DNA of 64,000 bases, from the NCBI RefSeq assembly GCF_900683735.1, contig NZ_LR215979.1, positions 1,922,001 through 1,986,000 of the forward strand. Reading direction: 5' to 3'. The stretch comes from Fusobacterium ulcerans ATCC 49185 (GTDB lineage: Bacteria > Fusobacteriota > Fusobacteriia > Fusobacteriales > Fusobacteriaceae). A program made the translations under genes and the position numbers. Below, one piece after another: positions 16,744-25,053 of the stretch. The notes under the pieces were generated by a model. The model saw only the letters and a program-made list of their open reading frames with translations, did no database searches and was not told the DNA's origin. Numbering within the stretch: position 1 is the first letter of the stretch; every line of letters begins with the position of its first letter.

Positions 16744-17427
16744 ATGAGAGCTCTAGTTGTTGAAGATGAAAAATATATGAATCGTATTATCAGTAAAAAA
16801 CTTAAAGTTGAAGGTTATAGTGTAGATTCATGTTATGATGGAGAAGAAGCACTGAATTATATAAAATCAACTTCATATGATATTATTATTATGGATATTA
16901 TGATGCCTCAGAAAAATGGATATGAGGTACTCAAAGAAATTCGTTATGAAGGAAATTCTGTTCCTGTTCTATTTCTTACAGCTAAAGATGCTCTAGAAGA
17001 CAGAGTAAAAGGATTGGATCTTGGTGCTGATGATTATCTTGTAAAGCCTTTTCATTTTGAAGAACTTATGGCACGGATTAGAGTAATGATTCGAAGAAGT
17101 CATGGCAAAGTCAGCAATCAACTGCAGATTGCTGATTTAATTCTTGATGTTAATGCACATACAGTTAAACGAAATAATAATTTTATCGAATTGTCAGCAA
17201 AAGAATTTGCTATTTTAGAATACATGATGCAAAATTCTGGAATTGTTCTGTCTCGAGAAAAACTAGAAACCCATATATGGAACTATGACTATCAAGGAGC
17301 TTCTAATATGATTGATGTTTATATTCGTTATCTCAGAATTAAAATTGATAAAGATTATGAAAATAAATTAATCCATACAGTAAGAGGAGTAGGATATATG
17401 ATTAAAGACAAGGAGAAAAATCTATGA
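16744..17427 (+). CDS. OmpR-family response regulator
   Basis: 227 residues. The receiver domain (1-120) has acidic pocket E7/D8, phospho-acceptor D51 (IIIMDIMMP), T79 and K101. A winged-helix OmpR/PhoB DNA-binding domain (about 130-222) carries the IELSAKEFAILEYM and HTVRGVGYM signatures. AAAGGAG precedes the ATG. Its stop overlaps the start of the cognate kinase by four bases. The downstream PepSY gene has its own -10 and is a likely target. Signal unknown. Confidence 0.95.
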   Translation: MRALVVEDEKYMNRIISKKLKVEGYSVDSCYDGEEALNYIKSTSYDIIIMDIMMPQKNGYEVLKEIRYEGNSVPVLFLTAKDALEDRVKGLDLGADDYLVKPFHFEELMARIRVMIRRSHGKVSNQLQIADLILDVNAHTVKRNNNFIELSAKEFAILEYMMQNSGIVLSREKLETHIWNYDYQGASNMIDVYIRYLRIKIDKDYENKLIHTVRGVGYMIKDKEKNL

Positions 17428-18767
17428 AATTTCTGACTATTCGTGCCAAAATTACTTTATGGTATACCTTATTTATGATAGGACTTGTAACAGCTATACT
17501 TGGAATAATAGTTGAATTTACTGATATGTCTATTCTTAATAATCAAAAACATGAGCTTGTAAAAGTAGTTGAAGATGCTGCTGAAGATATTGAAGAAGGT
17601 GATGATTTTGACTTTTATGATGATGGAGTTTATCTTTTAAAATATAATATCCAATTGGAATATATTGAAGGAAGCATCCCAGATAAATTTCCTATTTCTT
17701 TTCCATTGGAATCAGGACGTGTCCAATCAATGAAAAAAGATGGAGAAATATTTTATATATATGATAAAAAAATTAAAGATGAATATGATAATATTTTCTG
17801 GATAAGAGGTGTTGTTCCCAATATCCAAATAATGCAGCTTAGTAAAATCATTATTGGAGCAGCTTTTGTTTTACTCCCTGTATTAGTAATTTTATCAAGT
17901 CTTATAGGATATTTTATTACTAAAAAAGCTTTCCTCCCAGTAAAAAAAATTCAAGAAACTGCTCAGAAAATAAGTGAGGGCAACAAACTTTATTTGAGAA
18001 TAGGTTTGCCTGATGGAAGAGATGAAATATCAATGCTGGGAAAGACTGTAGATAATATGCTTGAAAAACTAGAAAAAAGTTTTGAAAAAGAAAAACAATT
18101 TACATCAGATGTTTCTCATGAATTAAGAACTCCTGTTGCTGTTATTATGGCTGAAAGCGAATATGTTCTCCAGCATGGAACTTCATTTGAAGAAGTAATA
18201 GAATCTATAGAAAGTATAAATTATCAAGTAAATAAAATGTCTGCTCTCATTAATCAGCTTCTATTTTTCTCAAGAGCAGAACAAGGAAAAATCCAATTAA
18301 ATTATGAAAAAACAAATATTCCACAATTGATGGAAGATATTATAAAAGATATTCAATTTACTGCAGAATCAAAAAAAATTGCTGTAAATATGATAAATAA
18401 ACTAACTGTACATGAGTATTATGTAGATAAAATGCTTTTCAGCCGTGCCGTTCAAAATGTCATACAAAATGCCATTATTTATGGAAAAGAAAATGGTTAT
18501 GTTTCTATAGAAATTTATGAAAAAAACAGTTATATTGCCATAAAAATAAAAGATAATGGAATTGGAATAAGTAAAGAAAATTTAAATAAAATATGGGATA
18601 GATTCTATCAGGTAGATCAATCAAGAACAAATCAGGAAAATGGAAGTATGGGATTGGGATTATCAATGGTTATGTGGATTATTGAAAAGCATAAAGGCTA
18701 TACAGAAGTTGAAAGTACTCTTGGCACTGGAAGTATATTCACTTTATTTTTTCCAATAAAAATATAA
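17424..18767 (+). CDS. Sensor histidine kinase
   Basis: 447 residues. One membrane segment lies near 10-32, followed by an acidic extracytoplasmic loop (about 33-150, with EDAAEDIEEGDDFDFYDDG) and a second membrane segment near 148-178. A HAMP-like linker precedes the HisKA domain with phospho-acceptor H232 (DVSHELRTP). The HATPase domain has N (VIQNAIIYG), G1 (DNGIGIS) and G2 (GLGLSM) boxes. The very acidic sensor loop suggests a cation or cationic-peptide ligand, an inference only. It is translationally coupled to the response regulator by ATGA overlap. Confidence 0.95.
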   Translation: MKFLTIRAKITLWYTLFMIGLVTAILGIIVEFTDMSILNNQKHELVKVVEDAAEDIEEGDDFDFYDDGVYLLKYNIQLEYIEGSIPDKFPISFPLESGRVQSMKKDGEIFYIYDKKIKDEYDNIFWIRGVVPNIQIMQLSKIIIGAAFVLLPVLVILSSLIGYFITKKAFLPVKKIQETAQKISEGNKLYLRIGLPDGRDEISMLGKTVDNMLEKLEKSFEKEKQFTSDVSHELRTPVAVIMAESEYVLQHGTSFEEVIESIESINYQVNKMSALINQLLFFSRAEQGKIQLNYEKTNIPQLMEDIIKDIQFTAESKKIAVNMINKLTVHEYYVDKMLFSRAVQNVIQNAIIYGKENGYVSIEIYEKNSYIAIKIKDNGIGISKENLNKIWDRFYQVDQSRTNQENGSMGLGLSMVMWIIEKHKGYTEVESTLGTGSIFTLFFPIKI

Positions 18768-18808
18768 AAAAAAATTAAAATTTTAATGTTCCTTTCATAA
18801 TTGAGCTA

Positions 18809-18814
18809 TATAAT
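18809..18814 (+). promoter_or_regulatory. -10 element of the PepSY gene
   Basis: TATAAT at 18809-18814, 36 bases before the start codon. No good -35 is present 17 bp upstream. This fits activation by a regulator such as the adjacent response regulator. Confidence 0.45.
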
Positions 18815-18849
18815 CAAAGTATAAATCAAATAGGTAAAAGGAGAAAAAT

Positions 18850-19275
18850 ATGAAAAAACTAAATGTGAATATTTTAAAAGAAAATTTAAACCAAGGAAAA
18901 AAGGGAATTAAAACTCTATTATTATCTACAGCTGTACTTATGATGTTAGTTGGAACAGGGGCTTTTGCAAGTGATTCATTACATAAAAAAAGAGCTAGAG
19001 AAGTTGAAATGAACCTTATCCAAAATCAAGCTATTAATAATGGAATAAAATTAATAAGTCCAGAAGAAGCAAAACAGACAGCACTTTCAGCAGTTGGGAT
19101 CAAAGAAAGTGAGGTAAAATATTTTAAAATTAAATTAGATCAGGAAGATGATTATAGACCTGCTTTATATGTTTATGAGGTAGAATTTGTACATGATGGA
19201 TTAGAATATGAATTTGATATTGATGCAGCAAATAAAAAAATTCTTAAATCTGATGTAGATTCATGGTTTGATTAA
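18850..19275 (+). CDS. Secreted PepSY-domain protein
   Basis: 141 residues. The N-terminus has a long, basic lead followed by a hydrophobic core (about 20-40, LLLSTAVLMMLVGTGAFAS) consistent with a signal peptide. The C-terminal PepSY domain (about 66-141) starts ISPEEAKQTALSAVG and continues with YVYEVEFVHDGLEYEFDIDA. PepSY domains are periplasmic or cell-surface modules often encoded beside two-component systems, and some inhibit proteases. It is probably regulated by, or feeds back on, the kinase upstream. Confidence 0.88.
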   Translation: MKKLNVNILKENLNQGKKGIKTLLLSTAVLMMLVGTGAFASDSLHKKRAREVEMNLIQNQAINNGIKLISPEEAKQTALSAVGIKESEVKYFKIKLDQEDDYRPALYVYEVEFVHDGLEYEFDIDAANKKILKSDVDSWFD

Positions 19276-19318
19276 AATCAATCTGCAGTTATAAAAATAA
19301 TATAAGTTTTAATAAAAA

Positions 19319-19370
19319 AGTTGTCTATCTCTAGCGAACTTGAGTTCTCTGCAGTTGGCAGCTTTTTTCT
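19319..19370 (+). terminator. Terminator after the PepSY gene
   Basis: AAGTTGTC and GGCAGCTT pair with two G-U wobbles and are followed by a T run. An inner hairpin GAACT-AGTTC lies near 19337. The same AAGTTGTCTAT...CAGCTTTTTT style recurs at the TPP riboswitch terminator (20894). Confidence 0.6.
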
Positions 19371-19494
19371 TTAACTTTTTCTTTTTTAATTCAAATTGAT
19401 GCATTAATCATAATTGCTAAATAATTTCAAAACTTCTTAATTATTTTTATCAATATTTATTTTATATTTTTAAATCTATATTTTCTTAATAAAA

Positions 19495-19540
19495 GAGTTC
19501 ATGAATTTAGAATCTTTCTTTCTAGATATTTCATGAACTC
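19495..19540. terminator. Terminator of the DUF2284 gene
   Basis: Perfect 11-bp arms GAGTTCATGAA and TTCATGAACTC around a 24-base loop. It lies 23 bp past the stop codon, with a T-rich tract on the leftward transcript. Confidence 0.65.
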
Positions 19541-19562
19541 AAAATCTTTTAATATTTTTCAA

Positions 19563-20150
19563 TTATATATTAAATTCCTTTTCAAATCCCTCAATTTCAC
19601 TTTTAGTCATAAGTCCTGTCACCAAAGAAAAATATTCAGGCAGACGAGTTTCTGTTGCCCATCTCAATTCATAATCCAATAGTTCACTTGAAATTCCTCC
19701 TACATCAAATCCCATTGATTCAAGAGAATATCTCATCATATCAGGGTGCTGGCATTGAATATTATTTTTTCTAGAACAGTCATCACAGATTTTACACCCT
19801 CCAGCTGAAAGACTTTTACTTCCTCCATACCTTTTCTCCACTCTCAAAAGCTCTGTCATTATTTTATTTTTCATATATTTAAGAGTTTCTGTAGTATAGT
19901 CATTTATTTTTTCTTTTGTATTTATTTCTTCTAAAGTCTTTTCATCAAAAATAATTTTAACACCTACAAGGTATATATACTTGTAACCTTTCAGATAATC
20001 TTCTACCTCAAAGTTATAAGGAGGACATGACCATGTGCTTCCATAATTTCTGCATTCTCTACAAAATTTTTCAAATTTCTCTCTGTCACAGAAATCTTTT
20101 TTCAATTCATCCATAGGCACTCTTTTCAGCTTTATTTCTGTTCTATACAT
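19563..20150 (-). CDS. DUF2284 putative metal-binding protein
   Basis: I chose the ATG at 20150, with GGAGG just upstream; the longer frame begins inside the preceding gene. The 195-residue protein has the DUF2284 pattern: FCRECRNYGSTWSCPPYNF near the N-terminus and a Cys cluster GGCKICDDCSRKN...CQHPDMMRYSLESMG. The family is described as predicted metal-binding, and the clustered cysteines could hold an Fe-S cluster. Cytoplasmic, no signal. It is cotranscribed with the upstream outer-membrane protein gene, 13 bp apart. Confidence 0.85.
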   Translation of the reverse strand: MYRTEIKLKRVPMDELKKDFCDREKFEKFCRECRNYGSTWSCPPYNFEVEDYLKGYKYIYLVGVKIIFDEKTLEEINTKEKINDYTTETLKYMKNKIMTELLRVEKRYGGSKSLSAGGCKICDDCSRKNNIQCQHPDMMRYSLESMGFDVGGISSELLDYELRWATETRLPEYFSLVTGLMTKSEIEGFEKEFNI

Positions 20151-20163
20151 TTTTTCCTCCAGA

Positions 20164-20667
20164 TTAGAATATTCTATATCCAAAAACTAAAGATAATTGT
20201 TTCAATCTATCTGATCCTCTTCTATCTCCATCTATTTTTGTTTCAGAATAAAGAAGCTCTGCTTGGAATGGCATAAAATCTACTCCAAATCCTCCAGCTA
20301 TATAACCTTTTCCATCAGGGCTTGAATTTCTTACACTTTCATTTGTCATAAGCACTCTTCCTGCTTTTAAAACAATATATGGTTCAAAAAATACTGGAAG
20401 AAGATTCCATCTTGCTACAAGATATACTGGAACTGTTCCTATATCAGTACCTCCAGTTTTTCCATTATATGCTATCCCTGCTCCTAAATCTGCAAGAAGA
20501 AAATCTTGAGTTGCTTCAAAACCAAAAGTTGGTGCATAATTTTCAAAAGATCCACTTTCATGATTATAAGAATTAGTTTCAGTTATTGCTCCCACTCTTA
20601 AGTATCCATCTACAGCAAAAGCTGACATTGAAACAGCAAAAAATATCATTAGTAGTATTTTTTTCAT
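20164..20667 (-). CDS. Small outer-membrane beta-barrel-like protein
   Basis: 167 residues with a signal peptide (MKKILLMIFFAVSMSAFA). The rest is alternating amphipathic strands (DGYLRVGAI, VPVYLVARWNL, FFEPYIVLKAG) ending LSLVFGYRIF, with a C-terminal aromatic residue as required for outer-membrane insertion. Eight or so strands are plausible. The substrate is unknown. It is divergent from the TPP-riboswitch gene across a 292-bp gap. Confidence 0.75.
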   Translation of the reverse strand: MKKILLMIFFAVSMSAFAVDGYLRVGAITETNSYNHESGSFENYAPTFGFEATQDFLLADLGAGIAYNGKTGGTDIGTVPVYLVARWNLLPVFFEPYIVLKAGRVLMTNESVRNSSPDGKGYIAGGFGVDFMPFQAELLYSETKIDGDRRGSDRLKQLSLVFGYRIF

Positions 20668-20754
20668 AAAATCCTCCTTAAATTCTTTTACTTTTTATTT
20701 TTTATATGATATATTAGATTATACATCAAAGGTTAAAAAATATAAAGTAGTTAT

Positions 20755-20783
20755 TTGACAAACTTTATATTCAAATGTATCTT
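20755..20783 (+). promoter_or_regulatory. Promoter of the TPP-riboswitch transcript
   Basis: TTGACA (20755-20760), 17-bp spacer, TATCTT (20778-20783). Transcription would begin about 20 bases before the aptamer. Confidence 0.65.
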
Positions 20784-20811
20784 TAGTTTATATATATTAA
20801 GAAAATATTAT

Positions 20812-20890
20812 CATACGGGAGCTGAAAAGCTGAGAGGAAATTTTATTTCGACCGTTAAACCTGATTTGGATAATGCCAACGTAGGAAATG
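20812..20890 (+). ncRNA. TPP riboswitch (THI element)
   Basis: The conserved core is present in order: ACGGGAGC, GCTGAGAGGAAA, GACCGTTAAACCTGAT and TGGATAATGCCAACGTAGGAA. These match the thiamine-pyrophosphate aptamer, in which the CTGAGA and the ACCTGAT/GATAATGCCA segments contact the ligand. A terminator hairpin follows within 4 bases, so TPP binding should stop transcription. Confidence 0.95.
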
Positions 20891-20893
20891 TTT

Positions 20894-20930
20894 TAAGTTG
20901 TCTATTTATCTATTTCAGACAGCTTTTTTT
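20894..20930 (+). terminator. Riboswitch-controlled terminator
   Basis: AAGTTGTCT (20895-20903) pairs with AGACAGCTT (20917-20925) and is followed by seven Ts. It is positioned as the expression platform of the TPP riboswitch. Confidence 0.8.
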
Positions 20931-20959
20931 ATTGCTCTCAAAATTTTTAGGAGGATGTT

Positions 20960-21934
20960 ATGAAAAAATTTATTTTATCTTTATTTTTACTACTATCTAT
21001 TTCTTCTTTTTCAGAAGAAATAGTAATTTATGGTCCTAGTTCTACAAAGTGGATAGGAAAAACTTTTGCCCCAATATTTAAAGAAAAAACTGGAGTAGAT
21101 ATTAAATTCATATCTATTGATGGACTTGTATCAAGACTTAAGCTTGAAGAAAAAAATCCTAAAGCTGATGTAGTTATTGGGCTGACTTCTTTGAGTACTG
21201 AAATAGCAAAAAAAGAAAATCTTATTATTTCTTATATTCCTAAAAATATTTCTAACATAAAAAGCAATAATTTTATAATGGACAAAGAGGGATATGTAAC
21301 TCCTTTTGACTATGGACTTCTTGCTATAAATTATGACACAAAGAAAATTCCTGTTCCTCCAAAAAATCTTACAGAACTTGGAAAATTAGAGAAACAGCTC
21401 TTAGTTGAAAATCCTGCTACTTCATCTACAGGAGAAGAAGCTCTTCTGTGGAGTATAGCTCTATATGGAGAAAACTGGAAAAATTTCTGGACTGCTCTAA
21501 AACCTGCCATCTATACTGCTGAACCTGGTTGGAGTGAAGCATTTGCTAAATTTACAGCTGGAGAAGCTCCTATGATGGTTGGATATGCTACAAGTAATCT
21601 TTTCTTTTCACAAGATGAAGAACAAAGCAGATTCAGCAGTTTTCTTTTAGAAGATGGAACTTTTATGTATTTAGAGGGGGCATCTCTGGTAAATAAAAAA
21701 GAAACAAAAGAGGGAGCTAAAAAATTTATGGAATATATTCTCAGTAAAGAGTTTCAAAGTCTGGTTCCTAAAAAGAACTATATGTTCCCAGTTACTGAAA
21801 CTGCTCTTACTGAAGAGTTTAAATTTGTTCCCACTACAGAAAATACTGTAAAGCTCAGCAATGAACAAATAAAAGACCTTGTTAATAACCTTGCTAAGTA
21901 TAAAGCTGAATTAATAGAAATTTTAAAAAAATAA
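20960..21934 (+). CDS. Thiamine-type ABC transporter substrate-binding protein
   Basis: 324 residues with a signal peptide (MKKFILSLFLLLSISSFS). The periplasmic binding-protein fold has ThiB/TbpA-like features: EIVIYGPSS at the start, VVIGLTSLS, VTPFDYGLLAINYD, NPATSSTGEEALLWSIALYGE and GWSEAFAKFTAGEAPMMVGY. The TPP riboswitch immediately upstream supports thiamine, a thiamine precursor or a phosphate ester as ligand. GGAGG precedes the ATG. No permease or ATPase gene follows; the next unit is the pyrimidine operon. It must therefore work with a transporter encoded elsewhere. Confidence 0.85.
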   Translation: MKKFILSLFLLLSISSFSEEIVIYGPSSTKWIGKTFAPIFKEKTGVDIKFISIDGLVSRLKLEEKNPKADVVIGLTSLSTEIAKKENLIISYIPKNISNIKSNNFIMDKEGYVTPFDYGLLAINYDTKKIPVPPKNLTELGKLEKQLLVENPATSSTGEEALLWSIALYGENWKNFWTALKPAIYTAEPGWSEAFAKFTAGEAPMMVGYATSNLFFSQDEEQSRFSSFLLEDGTFMYLEGASLVNKKETKEGAKKFMEYILSKEFQSLVPKKNYMFPVTETALTEEFKFVPTTENTVKLSNEQIKDLVNNLAKYKAELIEILKK

Positions 21935-21947
21935 CATAAATTTCCTC

Positions 21948-21976
21948 TTGAATTTTTCTAAAAAGTGTGATATCAT
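21948..21976 (+). promoter_or_regulatory. Promoter of the pyrimidine operon
   Basis: TTGAAT (21948-21953), 17-bp spacer, TATCAT (21971-21976). It lies just upstream of the leader-peptide SD. Confidence 0.6.
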
Positions 21977-22014
21977 AATCAAGATATAGAAAAATATAAG
22001 GAGGACATAGATAT

Positions 22015-22143
22015 ATGAAGATATTTGATGATAAATTGAATATATCAATTTTTATCTTAGGTTTCTTTTATTTTATTTTTCTATTTTTAAATATTTTAAA
22101 AAACATTTTTATTATAGGGAATGGAACTCACATCATTTTGTGA
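22015..22143 (+). CDS. Pyrimidine operon leader peptide (42 codons)
   Basis: An ATG at 22015 follows AAGGAGG at ideal spacing. The reading frame is Phe/Ile/Leu-rich because its RNA is a long U-rich tract (about 22047-22112). The TGA stop (22141-22143) falls in the loop of the terminator hairpin, two bases before its 3' arm. This is the logic of E. coli pyrBI: at low UTP, RNA polymerase pauses in the U tract, the translating ribosome catches up and prevents the hairpin. No PyrR-binding motif was seen. The peptide itself probably has no function. Confidence 0.7.
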   Translation: MKIFDDKLNISIFILGFFYFIFLFLNILKNIFIIGNGTHIIL

Positions 22144-22160
22144 TTTTCGTTCCCTTTTTT
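22117..22160 (+). terminator. Attenuator of the pyrimidine operon
   Basis: GGGAATGGA (22117-22125) pairs with TTCGTTCCC (22146-22154) with two wobble pairs, then six Ts. An inner stem TCACA-TGTGA adds stability. The 5' arm is inside the leader ORF. Confidence 0.8.
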
Positions 22161-22192
22161 ATGTTATTTATATTCATGGGAGGGTAGGTAAT

Positions 22193-23257
22193 ATGAAAGA
22201 TTTTATCTCAATAAAAGATTTGACAAAAGAGGAAGTTTTAGAAGTTCTAGATTTAGCTCTTGAATTATCTGAAAAACCAGAACCTAATTTAATAGATGGA
22301 AAAATAGTAGGAAGTCTTTTCTTTGAACCATCTACTAGAACAAGATTATCTTTTACATCTGCTGCATATAGAATTGGTGGAAAGGTTCTAGGTTTTGACT
22401 CTCCAGATGCTACTTCTGTAAAAAAAGGAGAATCTCTGAGAGATACAGTAAAAATGGTAGAAGCATATTCTGATATTATTGTTATGAGACATAACATAGA
22501 AGGTGGTCCTAAGTTTGCTTCTGAAGTTTCTAAAAATCCTGTAATTAATGCTGGTGATGGTTCTAATGAACACCCAAGCCAGACACTCTTAGATCTTTTT
22601 ACAATAAAAAAAGAATTAGGGAAAATAGAAGGTGTAAAAATAGCTTTTGTTGGAGATCTTAAATATGGAAGAACAGTCCATTCACTTACTAAAGCTTTAG
22701 AAATGTTTGATGCCGAATTTTATTTTGTAGCTCCAGATTCTATCCAGATACCTGAATATATCACAAAAGAACTTGATGAAAAAGGAATGAAGTATCATAT
22801 CTACTCTGAATACGAGCCTATTCTTTCTGAAATAGATGTTCTGTATATGACAAGAATACAAAAAGAAAGATTTGAAGATATTGAAGAATTTAATAAAGTC
22901 AGTGGAGTATATAAAATATCTAAGGAAACAATACTTGGAAAATGTCAGGATCATATGATAGTTATGCATCCTTTACCTAGAGTTGATGAGATAAGTGTGA
23001 ACTTAGATGATACAAAACATGCTCTTTACTTTAAACAGGCTGCTAATGGAGTACCAGTAAGAGAAGCTATGTATGCTCTTGCACTGGGAGCAAAGAAATC
23101 CACTGCTACTGTTAAAGAAGAAAAAAATGTAGTATCAAATGATAAAGTTGTATGTTCTAATCATAAATGTGTGACTCATTTTGAAGAAACACCTAATAAA
23201 GTAATAGTAAAGGATTATGGGAAATTCTGCTACTATTGTGGTAAGGAAATAAAATAA
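22193..23257 (+). CDS. pyrB: Aspartate carbamoyltransferase with fused PyrI-type zinc domain
   Basis: Start at 22193 after GGGAGGG; an in-frame ATG at 22121 lies inside the attenuator and is rejected. 354 residues, about 45 more than ordinary PyrB. The catalytic part carries carbamoyl-phosphate motif FFEPSTRTRLSF, the mobile K loop (TSVKKGESLRDT), GDGSNEHPSQTLLD and HPLPRVDEI. After about residue 305, a short linker leads to C321-x4-C326 and C346-x2-C349 in a setting (CSNHKCVTH ... FCYYCGKEI) like the zinc domain of the regulatory subunit PyrI. The nucleotide-binding N-terminal domain of PyrI is absent. First enzyme-coding gene of the UMP operon. Confidence 0.95.
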   Translation: MKDFISIKDLTKEEVLEVLDLALELSEKPEPNLIDGKIVGSLFFEPSTRTRLSFTSAAYRIGGKVLGFDSPDATSVKKGESLRDTVKMVEAYSDIIVMRHNIEGGPKFASEVSKNPVINAGDGSNEHPSQTLLDLFTIKKELGKIEGVKIAFVGDLKYGRTVHSLTKALEMFDAEFYFVAPDSIQIPEYITKELDEKGMKYHIYSEYEPILSEIDVLYMTRIQKERFEDIEEFNKVSGVYKISKETILGKCQDHMIVMHPLPRVDEISVNLDDTKHALYFKQAANGVPVREAMYALALGAKKSTATVKEEKNVVSNDKVVCSNHKCVTHFEETPNKVIVKDYGKFCYYCGKEIK

Positions 23258-23284
23258 TTTAATATATAGTTTGTAGGAGGAAAA

Positions 23285-24088
23285 ATGTTTTTAGAAGATT
23301 GTCTGATTTTAGAAAATAAGAATATTGCAGGACAAAATTATCTTATGAGATTAAAAGCTGAAAAAAGCATTCCAGCATCAAAAGCTGGACAGTTCTTTAT
23401 GATTCAATGTAAAAATAAACTTCATATACTAAGAAGACCAATAAGTCTGCATTATGTAGATAAAAATAAAATGGAACTTGAATTTTACTATGAAGTAAAA
23501 GGTGGGGGAACAAAAGAATTTGCTGAAATGAAAGCTGGAGAAACTATAAATATTCAAGGTCCTCTTGGTCATGGATTTTCTACTGATATGATAGATAAAA
23601 AACTTCTGGTAGTAGGTGGTGGAATGGGAATGGCTCCTATGAAGCTTCTTGTAGAAATGTTAAAGAAAAATAATGAAGTAACTTTAATAGCAGGAGGAAG
23701 AAATGCTGATGCTGTTGAAATTCTCTCTAATTTCAACTTTGATAACACAGACCTTCATGTAACTACTGATGATGGTTCAGCTGGTACTAAGGGAACTGTT
23801 ATAGTTAAAATGGAAGAACTTATGAACAGCAAAAAATTCGATATGGTTTTCACTTGTGGTCCTCATAAAATGATGGAAGCAGTGGCAAAAACTTCATCAA
23901 AATATAATACAGAATGTGAAATATCTTTAGAAGAAAGAATGGCTTGTGGAGTAAAAGCTTGTGTAGGATGTTCTATCAAAACTAAAGAAGGAATGAAAAA
24001 AGTATGTCATGATGGCCCTGTTTTCAAATCTGAAACTATTGTAGATCTTGAACCTGCTGAAAGAACAGAAACTTGTTGTGGTAATTAA
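23285..24088 (+). CDS. pyrK: Dihydroorotate dehydrogenase electron-transfer subunit
   Basis: 267 residues. FAD-binding domain with RRPISLH and GGGTKEF, NAD-binding region with LLVVGGGMGMAPMKLL, and a C-terminal [2Fe-2S] site (ERMACGVKACVGCSIKT...CHDGPVF). PyrK passes electrons from PyrD to NAD+ in type 1B dihydroorotate dehydrogenase. GTAGGAGG lies upstream and pyrD follows 21 bp downstream. A longer than usual Cys-containing tail (TETCCGN) is present. Confidence 0.96.
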   Translation: MFLEDCLILENKNIAGQNYLMRLKAEKSIPASKAGQFFMIQCKNKLHILRRPISLHYVDKNKMELEFYYEVKGGGTKEFAEMKAGETINIQGPLGHGFSTDMIDKKLLVVGGGMGMAPMKLLVEMLKKNNEVTLIAGGRNADAVEILSNFNFDNTDLHVTTDDGSAGTKGTVIVKMEELMNSKKFDMVFTCGPHKMMEAVAKTSSKYNTECEISLEERMACGVKACVGCSIKTKEGMKKVCHDGPVFKSETIVDLEPAERTETCCGN

Positions 24089-24109
24089 TATTTAATCTGG
24101 AGGAAAAAA

Positions 24110-25027
24110 ATGAATAGACTGGAAACTAAATTCTTAGGTGTCGATTTTAAGAATCCTATTGTCACATCATCTGGATGTTTTGGATTCGGACTTGAATATA
24201 TAGATTATTTTGATCCAAATGTGCTTGGTGGAATAGTTGTAAAAGGGCTTACTATGGAGCCTAGAGATGGTAATTATGGGACAAGAATAGCAGAGACTCC
24301 TGGTGGTATGCTCAATTGTGTTGGACTTGAAAACCCTGGGATTGATTATTTTGAAACTCATATCTTAAAGGATATGAAAGAAGCTGGCATCACTACTAAT
24401 ATAATAGCAAATATCAATGGAAAAACTGTTGAGGAATATATAGAAATAGCTAAAAGAGTAGAAAAAATAAAAGAAGTGGATATAATAGAACTGAATATAT
24501 CTTGTCCAAATGTAAAAGATGGGGGAATGGCTTTTGGAGCTAATCCAGAAGTTGCAGGAAGAGTTACAAGAGAAGTAAGAAAAGTAACTACTAAACCTCT
24601 TGTAGTAAAATTATCTCCTAATGTTACTGATATTGCATATATAGCTAAAGTTGTAGAAGAAAATGGAGCAGATGCTGTATCTCTTATCAATACTCTTTTA
24701 GGAATGGCTATTGATTTGAAAACTAAAAAACCTTTGCTGGGAAATACTTTTGGTGGATTTTCAGGACCTGCAGTTAAGCCTGTAGCTTTAAGAATGGTAT
24801 ATCAAGTATATAAAGCTGTAAATATTCCAATAGTTGGTATGGGGGGAATTTCTAGTACAGAGGATGCTCTTGAATTCATAATGGCTGGAGCTTCTATGGT
24901 ATCACTTGGAACTGGTATATTCTTTAATCCTGTTCTTCCTGTAGAAGTAGCTGAAGGATTACAAAAATATTGTGAAGAAAATAATATTGAAAATATAAAT
25001 GAATTAGTTGGTATAGCACACAGATAA
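24110..25027 (+). CDS. pyrD: Dihydroorotate dehydrogenase, class 1B catalytic subunit
   Basis: 305 residues, the usual length. FMN-binding TIM barrel with NPIVTSSGCFGFG, LNISCPNV containing the class 1B catalytic Cys, KLSPNVTDI, INTLLGMAIDL, GGFSGPAVKPVALR and IVGMGGISS. It oxidises dihydroorotate to orotate, passing electrons to PyrK. CTGGAGG precedes the ATG. Central gene of the pyr operon. Confidence 0.97.
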   Translation: MNRLETKFLGVDFKNPIVTSSGCFGFGLEYIDYFDPNVLGGIVVKGLTMEPRDGNYGTRIAETPGGMLNCVGLENPGIDYFETHILKDMKEAGITTNIIANINGKTVEEYIEIAKRVEKIKEVDIIELNISCPNVKDGGMAFGANPEVAGRVTREVRKVTTKPLVVKLSPNVTDIAYIAKVVEENGADAVSLINTLLGMAIDLKTKKPLLGNTFGGFSGPAVKPVALRMVYQVYKAVNIPIVGMGGISSTEDALEFIMAGASMVSLGTGIFFNPVLPVEVAEGLQKYCEENNIENINELVGIAHR

Positions 25028-25053
25028 TAAAAACAAAAACTCTGGAGGGAAAA

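Noticed and set aside
21977-22190. PyrR-binding (anti-antiterminator) motif sought in the pyr leader.
   Set aside because: No sequence resembling the PyrR consensus found; the leader ORF explains the structure better.
22121-22192. Upstream in-frame ATG extending PyrB by 24 residues.
   Set aside because: It lies in the attenuator hairpin and lacks an SD; PyrB homologues start at the 22193 ATG.
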